From positions 687,880 through 751,879 of the forward strand of contig NZ_AP028155.1 in assembly GCF_033096445.1 (NCBI RefSeq): 64,000 nt of DNA, written 5' to 3'. Each line of letters begins with the position of its first letter. The first letter of the stretch is position 1. Below the pieces are notes generated by a model, which saw only the letters and a program-made list of their open reading frames with translations, searched no databases and was not told the DNA's origin. Position numbers and translations under genes: made by a program. This document shows, piece by piece, positions 25,398 through 32,762 of this stretch. Source of the DNA: Butyricimonas faecihominis. Its GTDB lineage: Bacteria; Bacteroidota; Bacteroidia; Bacteroidales; Marinifilaceae.

Positions 25398-26213
25398 TTA
25401 TACTCCTTGTTTGTTGCCAAAAAGAGATATGTGCAGCCGATCGCAGAAACGCCACCCGTTTCGGAGGCAATGTTCCAGAGTTTTGGGAATCGAGAGGCTT
25501 AATTCTTCGGGAGTGGCTCCCATCGGCATCAATAGGATGTCTTCGTTTCCCCATCCATCCAGTTGTTTTAAAAGTGCCTGTATTTCGATGATTTCGTTTT
25601 CCCCGGAGTAAACGAATTTTAGTTGAAAGTCTTTTTTGTTTTTACGGGCATACGTGATAAATGATTGTATAGCCGGGATATTAATGCGGGTCTTGTTGTG
25701 GTGGTCCATATGAGGTGCAGGGGGAACAGAGCCGGATAATTTTGGGGAAAGACTAAAAAAGTCGATCATCTCGGCACATTCTTCTACATAAAGCGTGGCG
25801 TTGGTTTCGACGGTAATATGAAAATGGGACTCTTTTTTTAATTGTAGGCACAATGCCCGGACTTTATCCGCTTGCAAGAATGGTTCGCCACCTGTGATTA
25901 CGATATGATCTATGTTTCCCCGGTTATGTCCTATAATTCGCACGATCTCTTCCACGGGCAGGGAGAACGAATTCTCTACTTTAAAGGCCGCGTATGCCGT
26001 GTCACATTCGCAAGTATTCCCGGCAAGTGTTTTCCACGTGCAATGGAGGTTACATCCGGCTAACCGAATAAACAGGGAAGGTACACCGTTTAATTTTCCC
26101 TCGCCCTGTATCGTTCCTGCAACGTGCAATCCCGAGGCGGGCAGTTCCTTTAGCAATTTACCGTCCTTGTCTTTCGTGATCGGGAAAATACCATCCTTCG
26201 CCAAATGTAACAT
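25398..26213 (-). CDS. queE: 7-carboxy-7-deazaguanine synthase (radical SAM)
   Basis: A 271-residue radical-SAM enzyme that converts 6-carboxytetrahydropterin to 7-carboxy-7-deazaguanine in queuosine synthesis. The QGEG motif (residues 36-39), the cluster loop starting GCNLHC, the GGEP motif (TGGEPFLQ), and the SPK stretch late in the protein are diagnostic. The cysteines that bind the iron-sulfur cluster are arranged as Cys54-x3-Cys58-x9-Cys68-x1-Cys70, because about 10 residues are inserted before the usual CDT; atypical cluster loops are known in some QueE proteins. It lies 11 bp downstream of queD and is the last gene of the queCDE group. Confidence 0.93.
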   Translation of the reverse strand: MLHLAKDGIFPITKDKDGKLLKELPASGLHVAGTIQGEGKLNGVPSLFIRLAGCNLHCTWKTLAGNTCECDTAYAAFKVENSFSLPVEEIVRIIGHNRGNIDHIVITGGEPFLQADKVRALCLQLKKESHFHITVETNATLYVEECAEMIDFFSLSPKLSGSVPPAPHMDHHNKTRINIPAIQSFITYARKNKKDFQLKFVYSGENEIIEIQALLKQLDGWGNEDILLMPMGATPEELSLSIPKTLEHCLRNGWRFCDRLHISLFGNKQGV

Positions 26214-26224
26214 ACGTGAGTTTC

Positions 26225-26776
26225 TTAGTTTTTATCTTTTATCTTAATTCCTTCCCACCACTGATCATTTTTCCATTCTTCCCGGATTGCCTCGGAAAAA
26301 CGGATGTTGTGAACATTGAAATTCACGAGTTTCAGGTCTTCCCGGAAAGCCTCGGCATACCCGGTTGCCGTTTCATGTACCCGAACGGAGGAGAGTTGTA
26401 CGTTTCCTTCCCCGTTTTTATGCTCCGTGTTTTGCAGGATTTTGTCGATTAGGTAAAGGAATAACAATGCATATCCTTCAGCAGAAGGAGAGACGGGTAT
26501 TTCAGCTACCCGGCGGTTGTATTTGTATACAAAAGTCTTCAACTCGTCGGATTCTTCCTGCCACAACGAGTAGGTATGGTCGAAACTATCCACGAGTTCC
26601 TTCACCTTATCCAGTAGCACGAAGTCCATCACCATGTATCCCCGGTCCAGCTTGTCGGACGTGATAAATACTTCCACGATATACGAATGTCCATGAATGT
26701 TCTCCCGGCAACGGTGTGAAGAACAATTCCGCACGATGTGTGCCCCCTCGAATTTGAATAACTTTCTAATTACCAT
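26225..26776 (-). CDS. queD: 6-carboxy-5,6,7,8-tetrahydropterin synthase-like protein
   Basis: A 183-residue member of the PTPS/QueD family, making 6-carboxytetrahydropterin from dihydroneopterin triphosphate as the step before QueE. Zinc ligands are visible as the His in FEGAHIV (residue 13) and the HGH pair in ENIHGHSY, with the upstream Cys in the CxxxHGH context. The later DHTYSLW and HETATGYAE stretches carry the usual catalytic Asp-His and Glu regions. At 183 residues it is longer than the common 120-140, with a C-terminal extension ending in a charged WWEG tail. It lies between queC (150 bp upstream) and queE on the minus strand. Confidence 0.9.
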   Translation of the reverse strand: MVIRKLFKFEGAHIVRNCSSHRCRENIHGHSYIVEVFITSDKLDRGYMVMDFVLLDKVKELVDSFDHTYSLWQEESDELKTFVYKYNRRVAEIPVSPSAEGYALLFLYLIDKILQNTEHKNGEGNVQLSSVRVHETATGYAEAFREDLKLVNFNVHNIRFSEAIREEWKNDQWWEGIKIKDKN

Positions 26777-26927
26777 TTATCAATTTTAAATTTTAAATCC
26801 TACTAATTTATTGATTTTAGATTTTAGATTTCCACCCACGAAGTCCACGCTTTTTCAATCGTAAATCGTAATTCATAAATCATAAATTAAATCGGTTTTT
26901 TCATTTTCAATTCTCCATTTTTCATTT

Positions 26928-27599
26928 TCAATTAGACAACGGGTCTTTTATTCCCGCCTCTTCAAATGCTTTGGCCCGGAGAAGGCAGCTATCGCAGGTA
27001 CCGCAGGGTTTTTCGTCGCCGCGGTAACAAGTCCAAGTGAGGCTGTAATCAACTCCTAAACGATTCCCCAGACGCACCTCGTCGGCCTTGGTCATGTGCA
27101 TGAAGGGAGCGTGAAGGGTGATTTTTTGTTTTTTCTCGGCACCGAGAACAGTTCCTAGGTTAATGGTTTGTTCCATGGAACGGATGAATTCTTCCCGACA
27201 ATCCACGTACCCGGAGTAGTCAACCTCACTGACCCCGATAAAGATGTCGGTGATGTCGAGGGCGTCCGCGTAGGAGGCCGCCACGGAAAGAAATACCATG
27301 TTCCGGGCAGGAACGTACGTGTCCGGAATGGTGGTTCGATTTATATCCCCATCGTGAATGTCCATCTTCTCGTCCGTGAGGGAACAACCATCCCATTGAT
27401 TCAGCATGATTTTCACGAATTTGTGTTCTTTCACTCCGGCGGCTTTTGCCACGGCTTTTGCCGCTTTTATCTCTTTATCATGTTTTTGCCCGTACTCGAA
27501 AGTGATGGCGTATAATTCATTAAATCCTTGCTCTTTGGCAACGTATAGGGCTGTCGTGGAATCCAGTCCCCCGGATAATAAAACAAGCGCTTTTTTCAT
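26928..27599 (-). CDS. queC: 7-cyano-7-deazaguanine synthase
   Basis: A 223-residue ATP-dependent enzyme that turns 7-carboxy-7-deazaguanine into preQ0. The PP-loop SGGLDS is at residues 9-14. The zinc-binding cysteines come at the C-terminal end (CYRGDEKPCGTCDSC). The length is typical. It is the promoter-proximal gene of the queC-queD-queE group; a 150-bp AT-rich gap separates it from queD, so an internal promoter is possible. No preQ1 riboswitch was recognised in the leader. Confidence 0.95.
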   Translation of the reverse strand: MKKALVLLSGGLDSTTALYVAKEQGFNELYAITFEYGQKHDKEIKAAKAVAKAAGVKEHKFVKIMLNQWDGCSLTDEKMDIHDGDINRTTIPDTYVPARNMVFLSVAASYADALDITDIFIGVSEVDYSGYVDCREEFIRSMEQTINLGTVLGAEKKQKITLHAPFMHMTKADEVRLGNRLGVDYSLTWTCYRGDEKPCGTCDSCLLRAKAFEEAGIKDPLSN

Positions 27600-27629
27600 G
27601 ATGTTCTTTTCTCCTGTTATTTATAAATA

Positions 27630-27659
27630 CAAAGGTAATATATTTCGGGTTACGATCAA
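27630..27659 (-). promoter_or_regulatory. Putative queC promoter
   Basis: On the minus strand TTG (27659-27657), 19 bp, then TACCTTTG (27637-27630) fits the Bacteroides promoter pattern. The -7 box ends 30 bp before the queC ATG. Confidence 0.6.
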
Positions 27660-27838
27660 CAGAAAATGAAGAGGGGGATAAACAAGACTTTTTGTCAGTT
27701 TTTCGATAGTCGTGAATCTTGCCGTGCAGTATTATTCCCGTTCGTTTCGGTGTTCTTGTCATTATTTTTACTTATGTAAAACTTTTTTTGTTTACTATTT
27801 TTTGTCGACAGTGTGTTCTATTTTTCACCTATTTATTT

Positions 27839-27846
27839 TATATTTG
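27839..27846 (+). promoter_or_regulatory. Putative -7 box for the bactofilin gene
   Basis: TATATTTG matches TAnnTTTG, 63 bp before the start. No consensus -33 at the right distance. The 310-bp divergent gap 27600-27909 otherwise shows only AT-rich sequence and the queC promoter. Confidence 0.4.
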
Positions 27847-27909
27847 TCAGATACTAATATTTGAAAATCGAAGAGTGTTCATCTTTTTAATGACTAATTC
27901 ATATTTGAT

Positions 27910-28344
27910 ATGTTTGGAAAGAAAAAGAATGAAGATGACACTGAAAAAGTAATGAAAGTCAGTGCTGACAACCTGACAATGATAACAATAGGGACGATAG
28001 TGAAAGGGATAATCACTATTGCTGGAGGATTACATCTGGAGGGAACGTTAGAGGGAGACATTATTTGTAAGGGAAAAGTTGTGATTGGTCCACAAGGAAA
28101 AGTCAAGGGAAATGTGAACTGTGATACTGCGGTGTTGTATGGTTTGTTGCAAGGAGATATTCGTGCGACGAATGAGCTGTACATGAAATCCGGGTGCATG
28201 GTGAAAGGTGATGTTTACACGCGTAAGCTGGAAATAGAGCCGAATGCCGGGTTCGATGGTGTTTGTAATACCACCGGGATGAATGCACCCGTGAAGGAAA
28301 AAAACACCAAAATGGAAAAGGTCTTGGTGGTAGAGGAGAAGTAG
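27910..28344 (+). CDS. Bactofilin (polymer-forming cytoskeletal protein)
   Basis: A 144-residue bactofilin. The central part (about residues 25-120) is a right-handed beta-helix made of short repeats, seen as IVKGIITIAGGLHLEGTLEGD, GKVVIGPQGKVKGNV, TAVLYGLLQGDI and GCMVKGDVYTRKLEI. The charged, disordered N- and C-termini are usual for the family. Bactofilins polymerise without nucleotide, often on the inner membrane, and position cell-wall enzymes or other complexes. No peptidase or other partner gene is adjacent; the next gene is the fimbrial recombinase, and any link to fimbriae would be speculation. Confidence 0.92.
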   Translation: MFGKKKNEDDTEKVMKVSADNLTMITIGTIVKGIITIAGGLHLEGTLEGDIICKGKVVIGPQGKVKGNVNCDTAVLYGLLQGDIRATNELYMKSGCMVKGDVYTRKLEIEPNAGFDGVCNTTGMNAPVKEKNTKMEKVLVVEEK

Positions 28345-28454
28345 CCCTAGACTGTATTCTCTTAAAAATAGACTTTTAATTTTCTCATGGTTTGGATGTA
28401 CGATTTTATGACAAGTGAATGGTCGGTTGTTGAAATGTTTGCATAAATAGCTAG

Positions 28455-28480
28455 TTGGCACGTGTTTGGTCACGTGTCAA
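28455..28480 (+). promoter_or_regulatory. Hairpin upstream of the recombinase gene
   Basis: TTGGCACGTG (28455-28464) and CACGTGTCAA (28471-28480) form a 10-bp stem with one G-U pair and a 6-nt loop, 49 bp before the recombinase ATG. There is no T-run, so an operator or a translational control element is more likely than a terminator. Confidence 0.4.
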
Positions 28481-28529
28481 TTGGGGGTAAATTATAAAAC
28501 ACTTAAATTGAAATCTAAACAGATAGAAA

Positions 28530-29453
28530 ATGAAACGAGAATTTTTAACACAGTTTATGGAGCGACTTATTGTCGAGTTGGAACGGGAGCAGCGGGATGG
28601 TACTGCTCATGTTTATCAGAGTACTTTGAAACGGTTGAAGAAATTTGCGAATGGACGTGAAGTTAGTTTTAAGCAATTGACCCCGGAGTGGTTGTCTCAA
28701 TTCGAGCGGAAACTGTTGTCCGACCAGTTGAAGTGGAATTCTATTTCAACGTATATGCGGACGCTGAGATCTGTTTATAATCAAGCGGTTGAGCGAGGGA
28801 TAGCCTCTTATATACCCCGTCTTTTCAGCCGGGTGCATACCGGGATCGATTGTCAGGTGAAAAGGGCGGTTTCCCCGGAGGTAATCTGTCGGTTGATGAC
28901 AGATAAAAAGCCTTTGCCTGAACGGCTTTCTTTTACCCGGGATATGTTTGTCCTGCTGTTTTTGCTTCGAGGGATGCCTTTTGTTGACTTGGCATTCCTG
29001 CGTAAATGTGATTTACAGGGGAACGTGATTGTTTATCACCGGCACAAGACGAGACGAAAACTAACTGTTGTGGTTTGTTCGGAAGCGATGGCCATTATAG
29101 AGAAATACAAGGACATGTATCCTGATTCTCCTTATTTGCTCCCTATTATTCAAGATCCCAAGCAGGACGAGTACCGGCAGTATTCTCGGATGTTGCGCCT
29201 GCATAACTACCGGTTGCGGCAGGTGGGATATTTCTTGAAGATCAGAGAGCAATTGAGTACTTACGTGGCACGTCATACTTGGGCAACCACGGCGTTGCGA
29301 CAAAATTATAATTCCAGCCTGATCTGTGACGCGATGGGGCATTCATCGGTAAAGGTGACCGAGACTTATTTCCAGCGTTACCGGGAAGATGAGGTAAACC
29401 AATTGAATAATGCACTTGTGGCCTTTGTTTTATCAAAGAAGGTGTTGTGTTGA
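28530..29453 (+). CDS. Tyrosine recombinase, probable DNA invertase of the fimbrial promoter
   Basis: A 307-residue tyrosine recombinase with an N-terminal SAM-like core-binding domain (about residues 1-105) and a catalytic domain with Arg147 (LLRGMPFVDL), Lys173 (HRHKT), Arg248 and His249 (YVARHTWA), His271 (MGHSS) and the nucleophile Tyr280 (TETYF). The set is complete, so it should be active. This short Bacteroidota type commonly inverts nearby promoters of surface-structure genes. Only 63 bp downstream of its stop lies the first of two identical sites in inverted orientation, around a promoter-bearing segment. That makes local inversion the most likely job. Phage or ICE integration is less likely: there are no excision, conjugation or attachment-site genes nearby. 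Confidence 0.9.
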   Translation: MKREFLTQFMERLIVELEREQRDGTAHVYQSTLKRLKKFANGREVSFKQLTPEWLSQFERKLLSDQLKWNSISTYMRTLRSVYNQAVERGIASYIPRLFSRVHTGIDCQVKRAVSPEVICRLMTDKKPLPERLSFTRDMFVLLFLLRGMPFVDLAFLRKCDLQGNVIVYHRHKTRRKLTVVVCSEAMAIIEKYKDMYPDSPYLLPIIQDPKQDEYRQYSRMLRLHNYRLRQVGYFLKIREQLSTYVARHTWATTALRQNYNSSLICDAMGHSSVKVTETYFQRYREDEVNQLNNALVAFVLSKKVLC

Positions 29454-29516
29454 GAATAATATAGGAATTATGTGATATCAAGAAGGTAAATGTCTGACAA
29501 TTAGTCAGAAAAAAAT

Positions 29517-29537
29517 CCGTTACTTTGTAGGTAACGG
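29517..29537 (+). repeat. Left inverted recombination site of the invertible segment
   Basis: A 21-bp site of the form CCGTTAC, then the 7-bp core TTTGTAG, then GTAACGG. Two 7-bp inverted arms around an asymmetric 7-bp core is the classic crossover architecture for tyrosine recombinases. It is identical in inverted orientation to 29791-29811. Confidence 0.85.
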
Positions 29538-29553
29538 AATCTTTTAATGAGTG

Positions 29554-29585
29554 CAAATTTATATATATATTTTTATTATTTCAAA
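29554..29585 (-). promoter_or_regulatory. Invertible promoter, present orientation facing away from fimbrial genes
   Basis: On the minus strand TTTG (29585-29582), 20 bp, then TAAATTTG (29561-29554): a full match to TTTG-N19-21-TAnnTTTG. Transcription would start near 29547 and run leftward, antisense to the 3' part of the recombinase gene. In the flipped form it would drive the fimbrial operon with a leader of about 110 nt. Confidence 0.75.
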
Positions 29586-29640
29586 TAATGCGACGATTAT
29601 TTTTCAATAGATGGTAAAATAATTCAATTTTTTTTGCGTG

Positions 29641-29668
29641 ATAGTTTTTTTGGAGACAAAAAAACTAT
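29641..29668. terminator. Perfect stem-loop inside the invertible segment
   Basis: ATAGTTTTTTTG (29641-29652) and CAAAAAAACTAT (29657-29668) form a 12-bp perfect stem with a GAGA loop. It is A/T-rich, so the call as terminator is weak. It might instead bind an accessory protein or block read-through from the recombinase gene into the fimbrial genes. Confidence 0.4.
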
Positions 29669-29790
29669 TACCCACCTCGATTTTCTGAAAGATGGGCGGA
29701 GTTTAGATCGCCTTCCTCGGACTACAAAAATTCATTATATAAATAATAACCCGCCGAAAGACCCCTTTTTATTTGAAATTTTATGTTTTA

Positions 29791-29811
29791 CCGTTACCTA
29801 CAAAGTAACGG
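29791..29811 (-). repeat. Right inverted recombination site of the invertible segment
   Basis: CCGTTAC, core CTACAAA, GTAACGG: the exact reverse complement of 29517-29537. The core orientation is opposite, so recombination between the two would invert rather than delete the segment. Confidence 0.85.
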
Positions 29812-29892
29812 TAAATTTAAATAGTGTGTAGTAAAAATTTTTGATGACATTCTGTCAGATTTCAAATGTTAGGTAATTTTAAAGAATGGGTT

Positions 29893-31113
29893 ATGAAAAA
29901 AAGATTTAGTTTATTATGGTCATTGCTTGCAATGGTAGTAGTGTGTGCTTGTTCAAAGAGTGGTGGTTCGGATTATCCGGATCCAGAAAAAGCCGGTTTA
30001 ACGTTTCAAGTTACTTTTGACAAAACCGGAATGGAAGGTAGAGCTCCGCAATCCACGGCAATTCCAGAAACTTCATGGTCAAATATCAAACAATTACAAT
30101 TCTTATTGTACAACACGTCCGGTCAAGTGGTTTATTCAACCATCGTGAACCCGACAAGTGCATTGACTACTTTCACGTACACGGACGTACCGGTAGGTAC
30201 CGGTTACACGTTAGTTGCTGTTGCGAACGTGAAAAGTTCTTCCGATGCAATTACCACTTATTTAGATGGAGGTACAACTCCAACGGAATGGACCATGTGG
30301 AATGTGCGTCAGAAGACTCTCCCGAATTTGGTGATAGAGCATAAAGCGGGAGACTTCCCGACATTCTGTTCGTCTAAATTGACCACCGCGGGTAATACTG
30401 CTTATACCGAGCCGTCAGAAATTTTCATGGGAGCATCAGCGAGTTTTGATGTTACAACCGGAATTACTACTACAGTACCGGCCATTGCTCTGAAGCGCGA
30501 AGTTGCCATGTTGCGTGTTCGTTTGAACGTGAAGGATAGCGAGACGGATAATTTGAACACGGTTGATTTCACGAAAGACGCGTCTATCATGATCTATCGT
30601 TTACCCGACAACATGAAAGTTGGGGCTGCAAACGCAGGTGGTGTGAGTTCAACGTCAACCGATGCCAATATATTGGCCGTGAAGGACGGTACTATTTTCA
30701 ACACGGCTAATCCTACTTCAGGATATGATCCGAAGGTTATTTTGGGTGGTAATTTCACCATGTGGAGAGATATTATCGTGTGGCCGAATAATGGAGGACG
30801 TGCTGTTAATGGTGCATCAACAGCGGAAGCATCTACCGATCGGCAGTACTTTATCGTTGTTTCCGGACGTGGAGCAACGGGTCATATTTTGGCAAACGGG
30901 GATGAAATGGCCGCTGACGGTCCGGTTTACTGGTCCGGTTTGATCAAGGAGAATTTCACGCCGAACACGATTCGCGAAGTGAATCTGACCTTGCGTTCAG
31001 GAGGTACCACGGACGTACCGACCAAGCCTAGAGAAGAAGGTGGTTTGACAATCAGTGTCGGTACGCCGGAGGCTTGGAGTAGTAATATCGTGGAATCAGC
31101 ACTTACACTGTAA
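29893..31113 (+). CDS. FimA/Mfa1-like fimbrillin lipoprotein, probable major subunit
   Basis: A 406-residue fimbrillin. The ATG at 29893 is chosen because it gives a lipoprotein signal with lipobox VCAC (Cys20); the frame extends upstream to 29866. Type V pilus subunits are exported as lipoproteins, then cleaved after an Arg to free the N-terminus for strand exchange; here MEGR-AP places a candidate cleavage after Arg50. The body is beta-rich with fimbrillin-like segments (IKQLQFLLYNTSGQVVYST; VPVGTGYTLVAVANV; ALKREVAMLRVRL). It is the first gene after the invertible segment, so it should be switched on and off directly. A GC-rich hairpin follows the stop. Confidence 0.85.
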   Translation: MKKRFSLLWSLLAMVVVCACSKSGGSDYPDPEKAGLTFQVTFDKTGMEGRAPQSTAIPETSWSNIKQLQFLLYNTSGQVVYSTIVNPTSALTTFTYTDVPVGTGYTLVAVANVKSSSDAITTYLDGGTTPTEWTMWNVRQKTLPNLVIEHKAGDFPTFCSSKLTTAGNTAYTEPSEIFMGASASFDVTTGITTTVPAIALKREVAMLRVRLNVKDSETDNLNTVDFTKDASIMIYRLPDNMKVGAANAGGVSSTSTDANILAVKDGTIFNTANPTSGYDPKVILGGNFTMWRDIIVWPNNGGRAVNGASTAEASTDRQYFIVVSGRGATGHILANGDEMAADGPVYWSGLIKENFTPNTIREVNLTLRSGGTTDVPTKPREEGGLTISVGTPEAWSSNIVESALTL

Positions 31114-31145
31114 AAGAATTCCTTTTTATACACTCAAGATGATTG

Positions 31146-31173
31146 CCTGGGAGCGGGATCCTCTGCTCCCGGG
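31146..31173 (+). promoter_or_regulatory. Strong hairpin between fimbrillin and anchor genes
   Basis: CCTGGGAGC (31146-31154) and GCTCCCGGG (31165-31173) pair over 9 bp with one G-U and a 10-nt loop, with no U-tract. It could stabilise the upstream fimbrillin mRNA or cause partial termination, giving more major subunit than anchor. Confidence 0.45.
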
Positions 31174-31212
31174 GAATCTGAAATCAGTGTAAAATCAACA
31201 AAAATATTAAAT

Positions 31213-32112
31213 ATGGGAAAGAACAGACTTCTCATAGTATTTACGGGTGTGATTATCCTGCTCGCGTCATGTACCTATGATTATTTTAAAGATGAAACCA
31301 ATTACCAAGTTTACGTACCCGAAGTGGTGGATAATAAGGTTAGTGACTGTCGTGTACTGGTTTATGACGAGACCGGAGTGTTGGTGGGAGCGCGTTACGA
31401 GGCTGCCCCGTGGAAAGATCCCCGTATGAGAGCAGGGTTGTTTAGTTTTAGATTACCCCCCGGTGAATATAAAGTCTATTGTTATACCAACACGGATAGT
31501 CTTTCATTTGTGGATGAACAACAACTGGAAACCTCTGCTTTTATGTTGAATAACAGCGATTCCGGGGAGAATCATTACGTGCATCCTTCGGACGTGTTGT
31601 TCCAGAAGTTTGTACCTGTGATTGATCATCCGGGAATTTTGCGTACTGACACGGTCGAGTTGGAACATTACACGGGACGTGTAACCGTGCGTTTTAAAAA
31701 TTTTCCGGGTGATGTGTCTCGCATAGCAAACGTGCAATTGTTGACAGAAGGGGCATCCACCGTGCAGTATTTGAAACATGATACGATAGCCGGTCGGCAG
31801 ACCTCGGATGACCACATGTTTCATTTCGGAGAGTTACCGGCACAGACGACTGCTGATTACTTAGAGGTGGATCATCGTTATTTACCGTCTGTAGAAGGCG
31901 AATTTATGAGACTGAATTATACATTCCTTGATAGTGACGGTATTGCTGTCAATCATTTACCGGTGGAAGTGAAAGATAAACTGACCGGGTTGCCACTCAG
32001 GTTATTACATGGTCAACGAATCATTATCGAAATCGATTCTTACACCGTGATTAAAGTTGCGATCGTGGGATGGAATGAAGATATAGAGAGTGGTAATACA
32101 AACATGGAATGA
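31213..32112 (+). CDS. FimB/Mfa2-family fimbrial anchor lipoprotein
   Basis: A 299-residue lipoprotein with lipobox LLASC (Cys20). Mfa2/FimB proteins hold the fimbrial base in the outer membrane and limit fibre length. Family-like features are the short N-terminal segment CTYDYFKDETNYQVYV, two transthyretin-like beta-sandwiches (VLVYDETGVLVGARYEA; ELEHYTGRVTVRFKNFPGD), and the closing strand VIKVAIVGWNEDIE. It lies 99 bp after the fimbrillin and 28 bp before the DUF3575 gene, and is probably co-transcribed. Confidence 0.82.
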   Translation: MGKNRLLIVFTGVIILLASCTYDYFKDETNYQVYVPEVVDNKVSDCRVLVYDETGVLVGARYEAAPWKDPRMRAGLFSFRLPPGEYKVYCYTNTDSLSFVDEQQLETSAFMLNNSDSGENHYVHPSDVLFQKFVPVIDHPGILRTDTVELEHYTGRVTVRFKNFPGDVSRIANVQLLTEGASTVQYLKHDTIAGRQTSDDHMFHFGELPAQTTADYLEVDHRYLPSVEGEFMRLNYTFLDSDGIAVNHLPVEVKDKLTGLPLRLLHGQRIIIEIDSYTVIKVAIVGWNEDIESGNTNME

Positions 32113-32140
32113 TGCAATATTCATGAATAAAGAGAATACT

Positions 32141-32737
32141 ATGAAACCAGTTGTACGATATATTTTACTTGTTTCCGTTTTACTTTGCTTGTTTGGTGGG
32201 GTGCGGGCGCAAAGTGTCAAGGTAAATATACCTTTATGGTTGACCGGTTCACCTAATATCGGTTTTGAATACACGTTAACGCGACAACTTACAGTGAATG
32301 CCGAGGGGGCATGGTTACCGTACATGTTTAAAAAGAACGAGGAGGTTTTCCGCGTGTTAATGGGAGCCGCGGAGTTGCGGTATTATTGGAACCCGCAAAA
32401 TTTTTACACGAATGATTCATGGGATGGATTTTATATCGGTCCTTACGCCATGTATGGCAATTTTAATATCGGGTTATTGAAGCATAATGACCCGCTTCGG
32501 AGCCATCGCCGGAAAGGATGGGGGGTATCGGGAGGTATTACTTTCGGGTACAAGTTTGCTTTTAATTCCCGTTTGGGACTGGATTTGAATCTCGGTGTGG
32601 GGTATGCTCATTTCCAGTATGATAAATATAAACTAGGAGGAGAATACGTGAAGTTCCCGTTGGAACTCAAGAAGACCAAACAATGGATTGGTCCGACGAA
32701 GTTCGGAGTGAGTCTTACATACAATATATTCCGCTAG
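32141..32737 (+). CDS. DUF3575 outer-membrane beta-barrel-like protein
   Basis: A 198-residue protein when started at the ATG at 32141 (32123 possible; an earlier frame overlaps the anchor gene). It has a signal peptide ending VRAQ. The alternating strands (SVKVNIPLWLTGSPNIGFEYTL, GWGVSGGITFGYKFAFNSRLGLDLNLGVGYAHFQY, and a closing FGVSLTYNIFR) match DUF3575, a small-barrel family repeatedly found in Bacteroidales fimbrial loci. It is likely an outer-membrane assembly or anchoring factor. The biochemical role is unproven. Confidence 0.82.
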   Translation: MKPVVRYILLVSVLLCLFGGVRAQSVKVNIPLWLTGSPNIGFEYTLTRQLTVNAEGAWLPYMFKKNEEVFRVLMGAAELRYYWNPQNFYTNDSWDGFYIGPYAMYGNFNIGLLKHNDPLRSHRRKGWGVSGGITFGYKFAFNSRLGLDLNLGVGYAHFQYDKYKLGGEYVKFPLELKKTKQWIGPTKFGVSLTYNIFR

Positions 32738-32762
32738 TATTACAGATAAAATGTTGCTGAAA

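Larger units (their letters stand above)
29538..29790. other. 253-bp invertible DNA segment carrying a promoter
   Basis: This segment is bounded by perfectly inverted 21-bp sites and lies between a tyrosine recombinase and a fimbrial operon. It holds one near-consensus promoter (29554-29585) pointing left, and a 12-bp perfect stem with loop GAGA at 29641-29668. No rightward TAnnTTTG was found inside it. Inversion would move the promoter to about 29743-29774, pointing into the fimbrial genes. Confidence 0.8.

Noticed and set aside
26777-26927. Small RNA or gene in the queC-queD gap
   Set aside because: The gap consists of simple A/T words (TTTTAAAT, ATAAATCAT) like those before pepT, with no stable structure or frame.
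27600-27700. preQ1 riboswitch upstream of queC
   Set aside because: No preQ1-type pseudoknot pattern could be recognised in the short leader between the promoter and the start.
28530-29453. Recombinase as the integrase of a prophage or conjugative element
   Set aside because: No phage, conjugation or excision genes and no direct-repeat attachment sites were seen. The inverted sites beside it explain its presence better.
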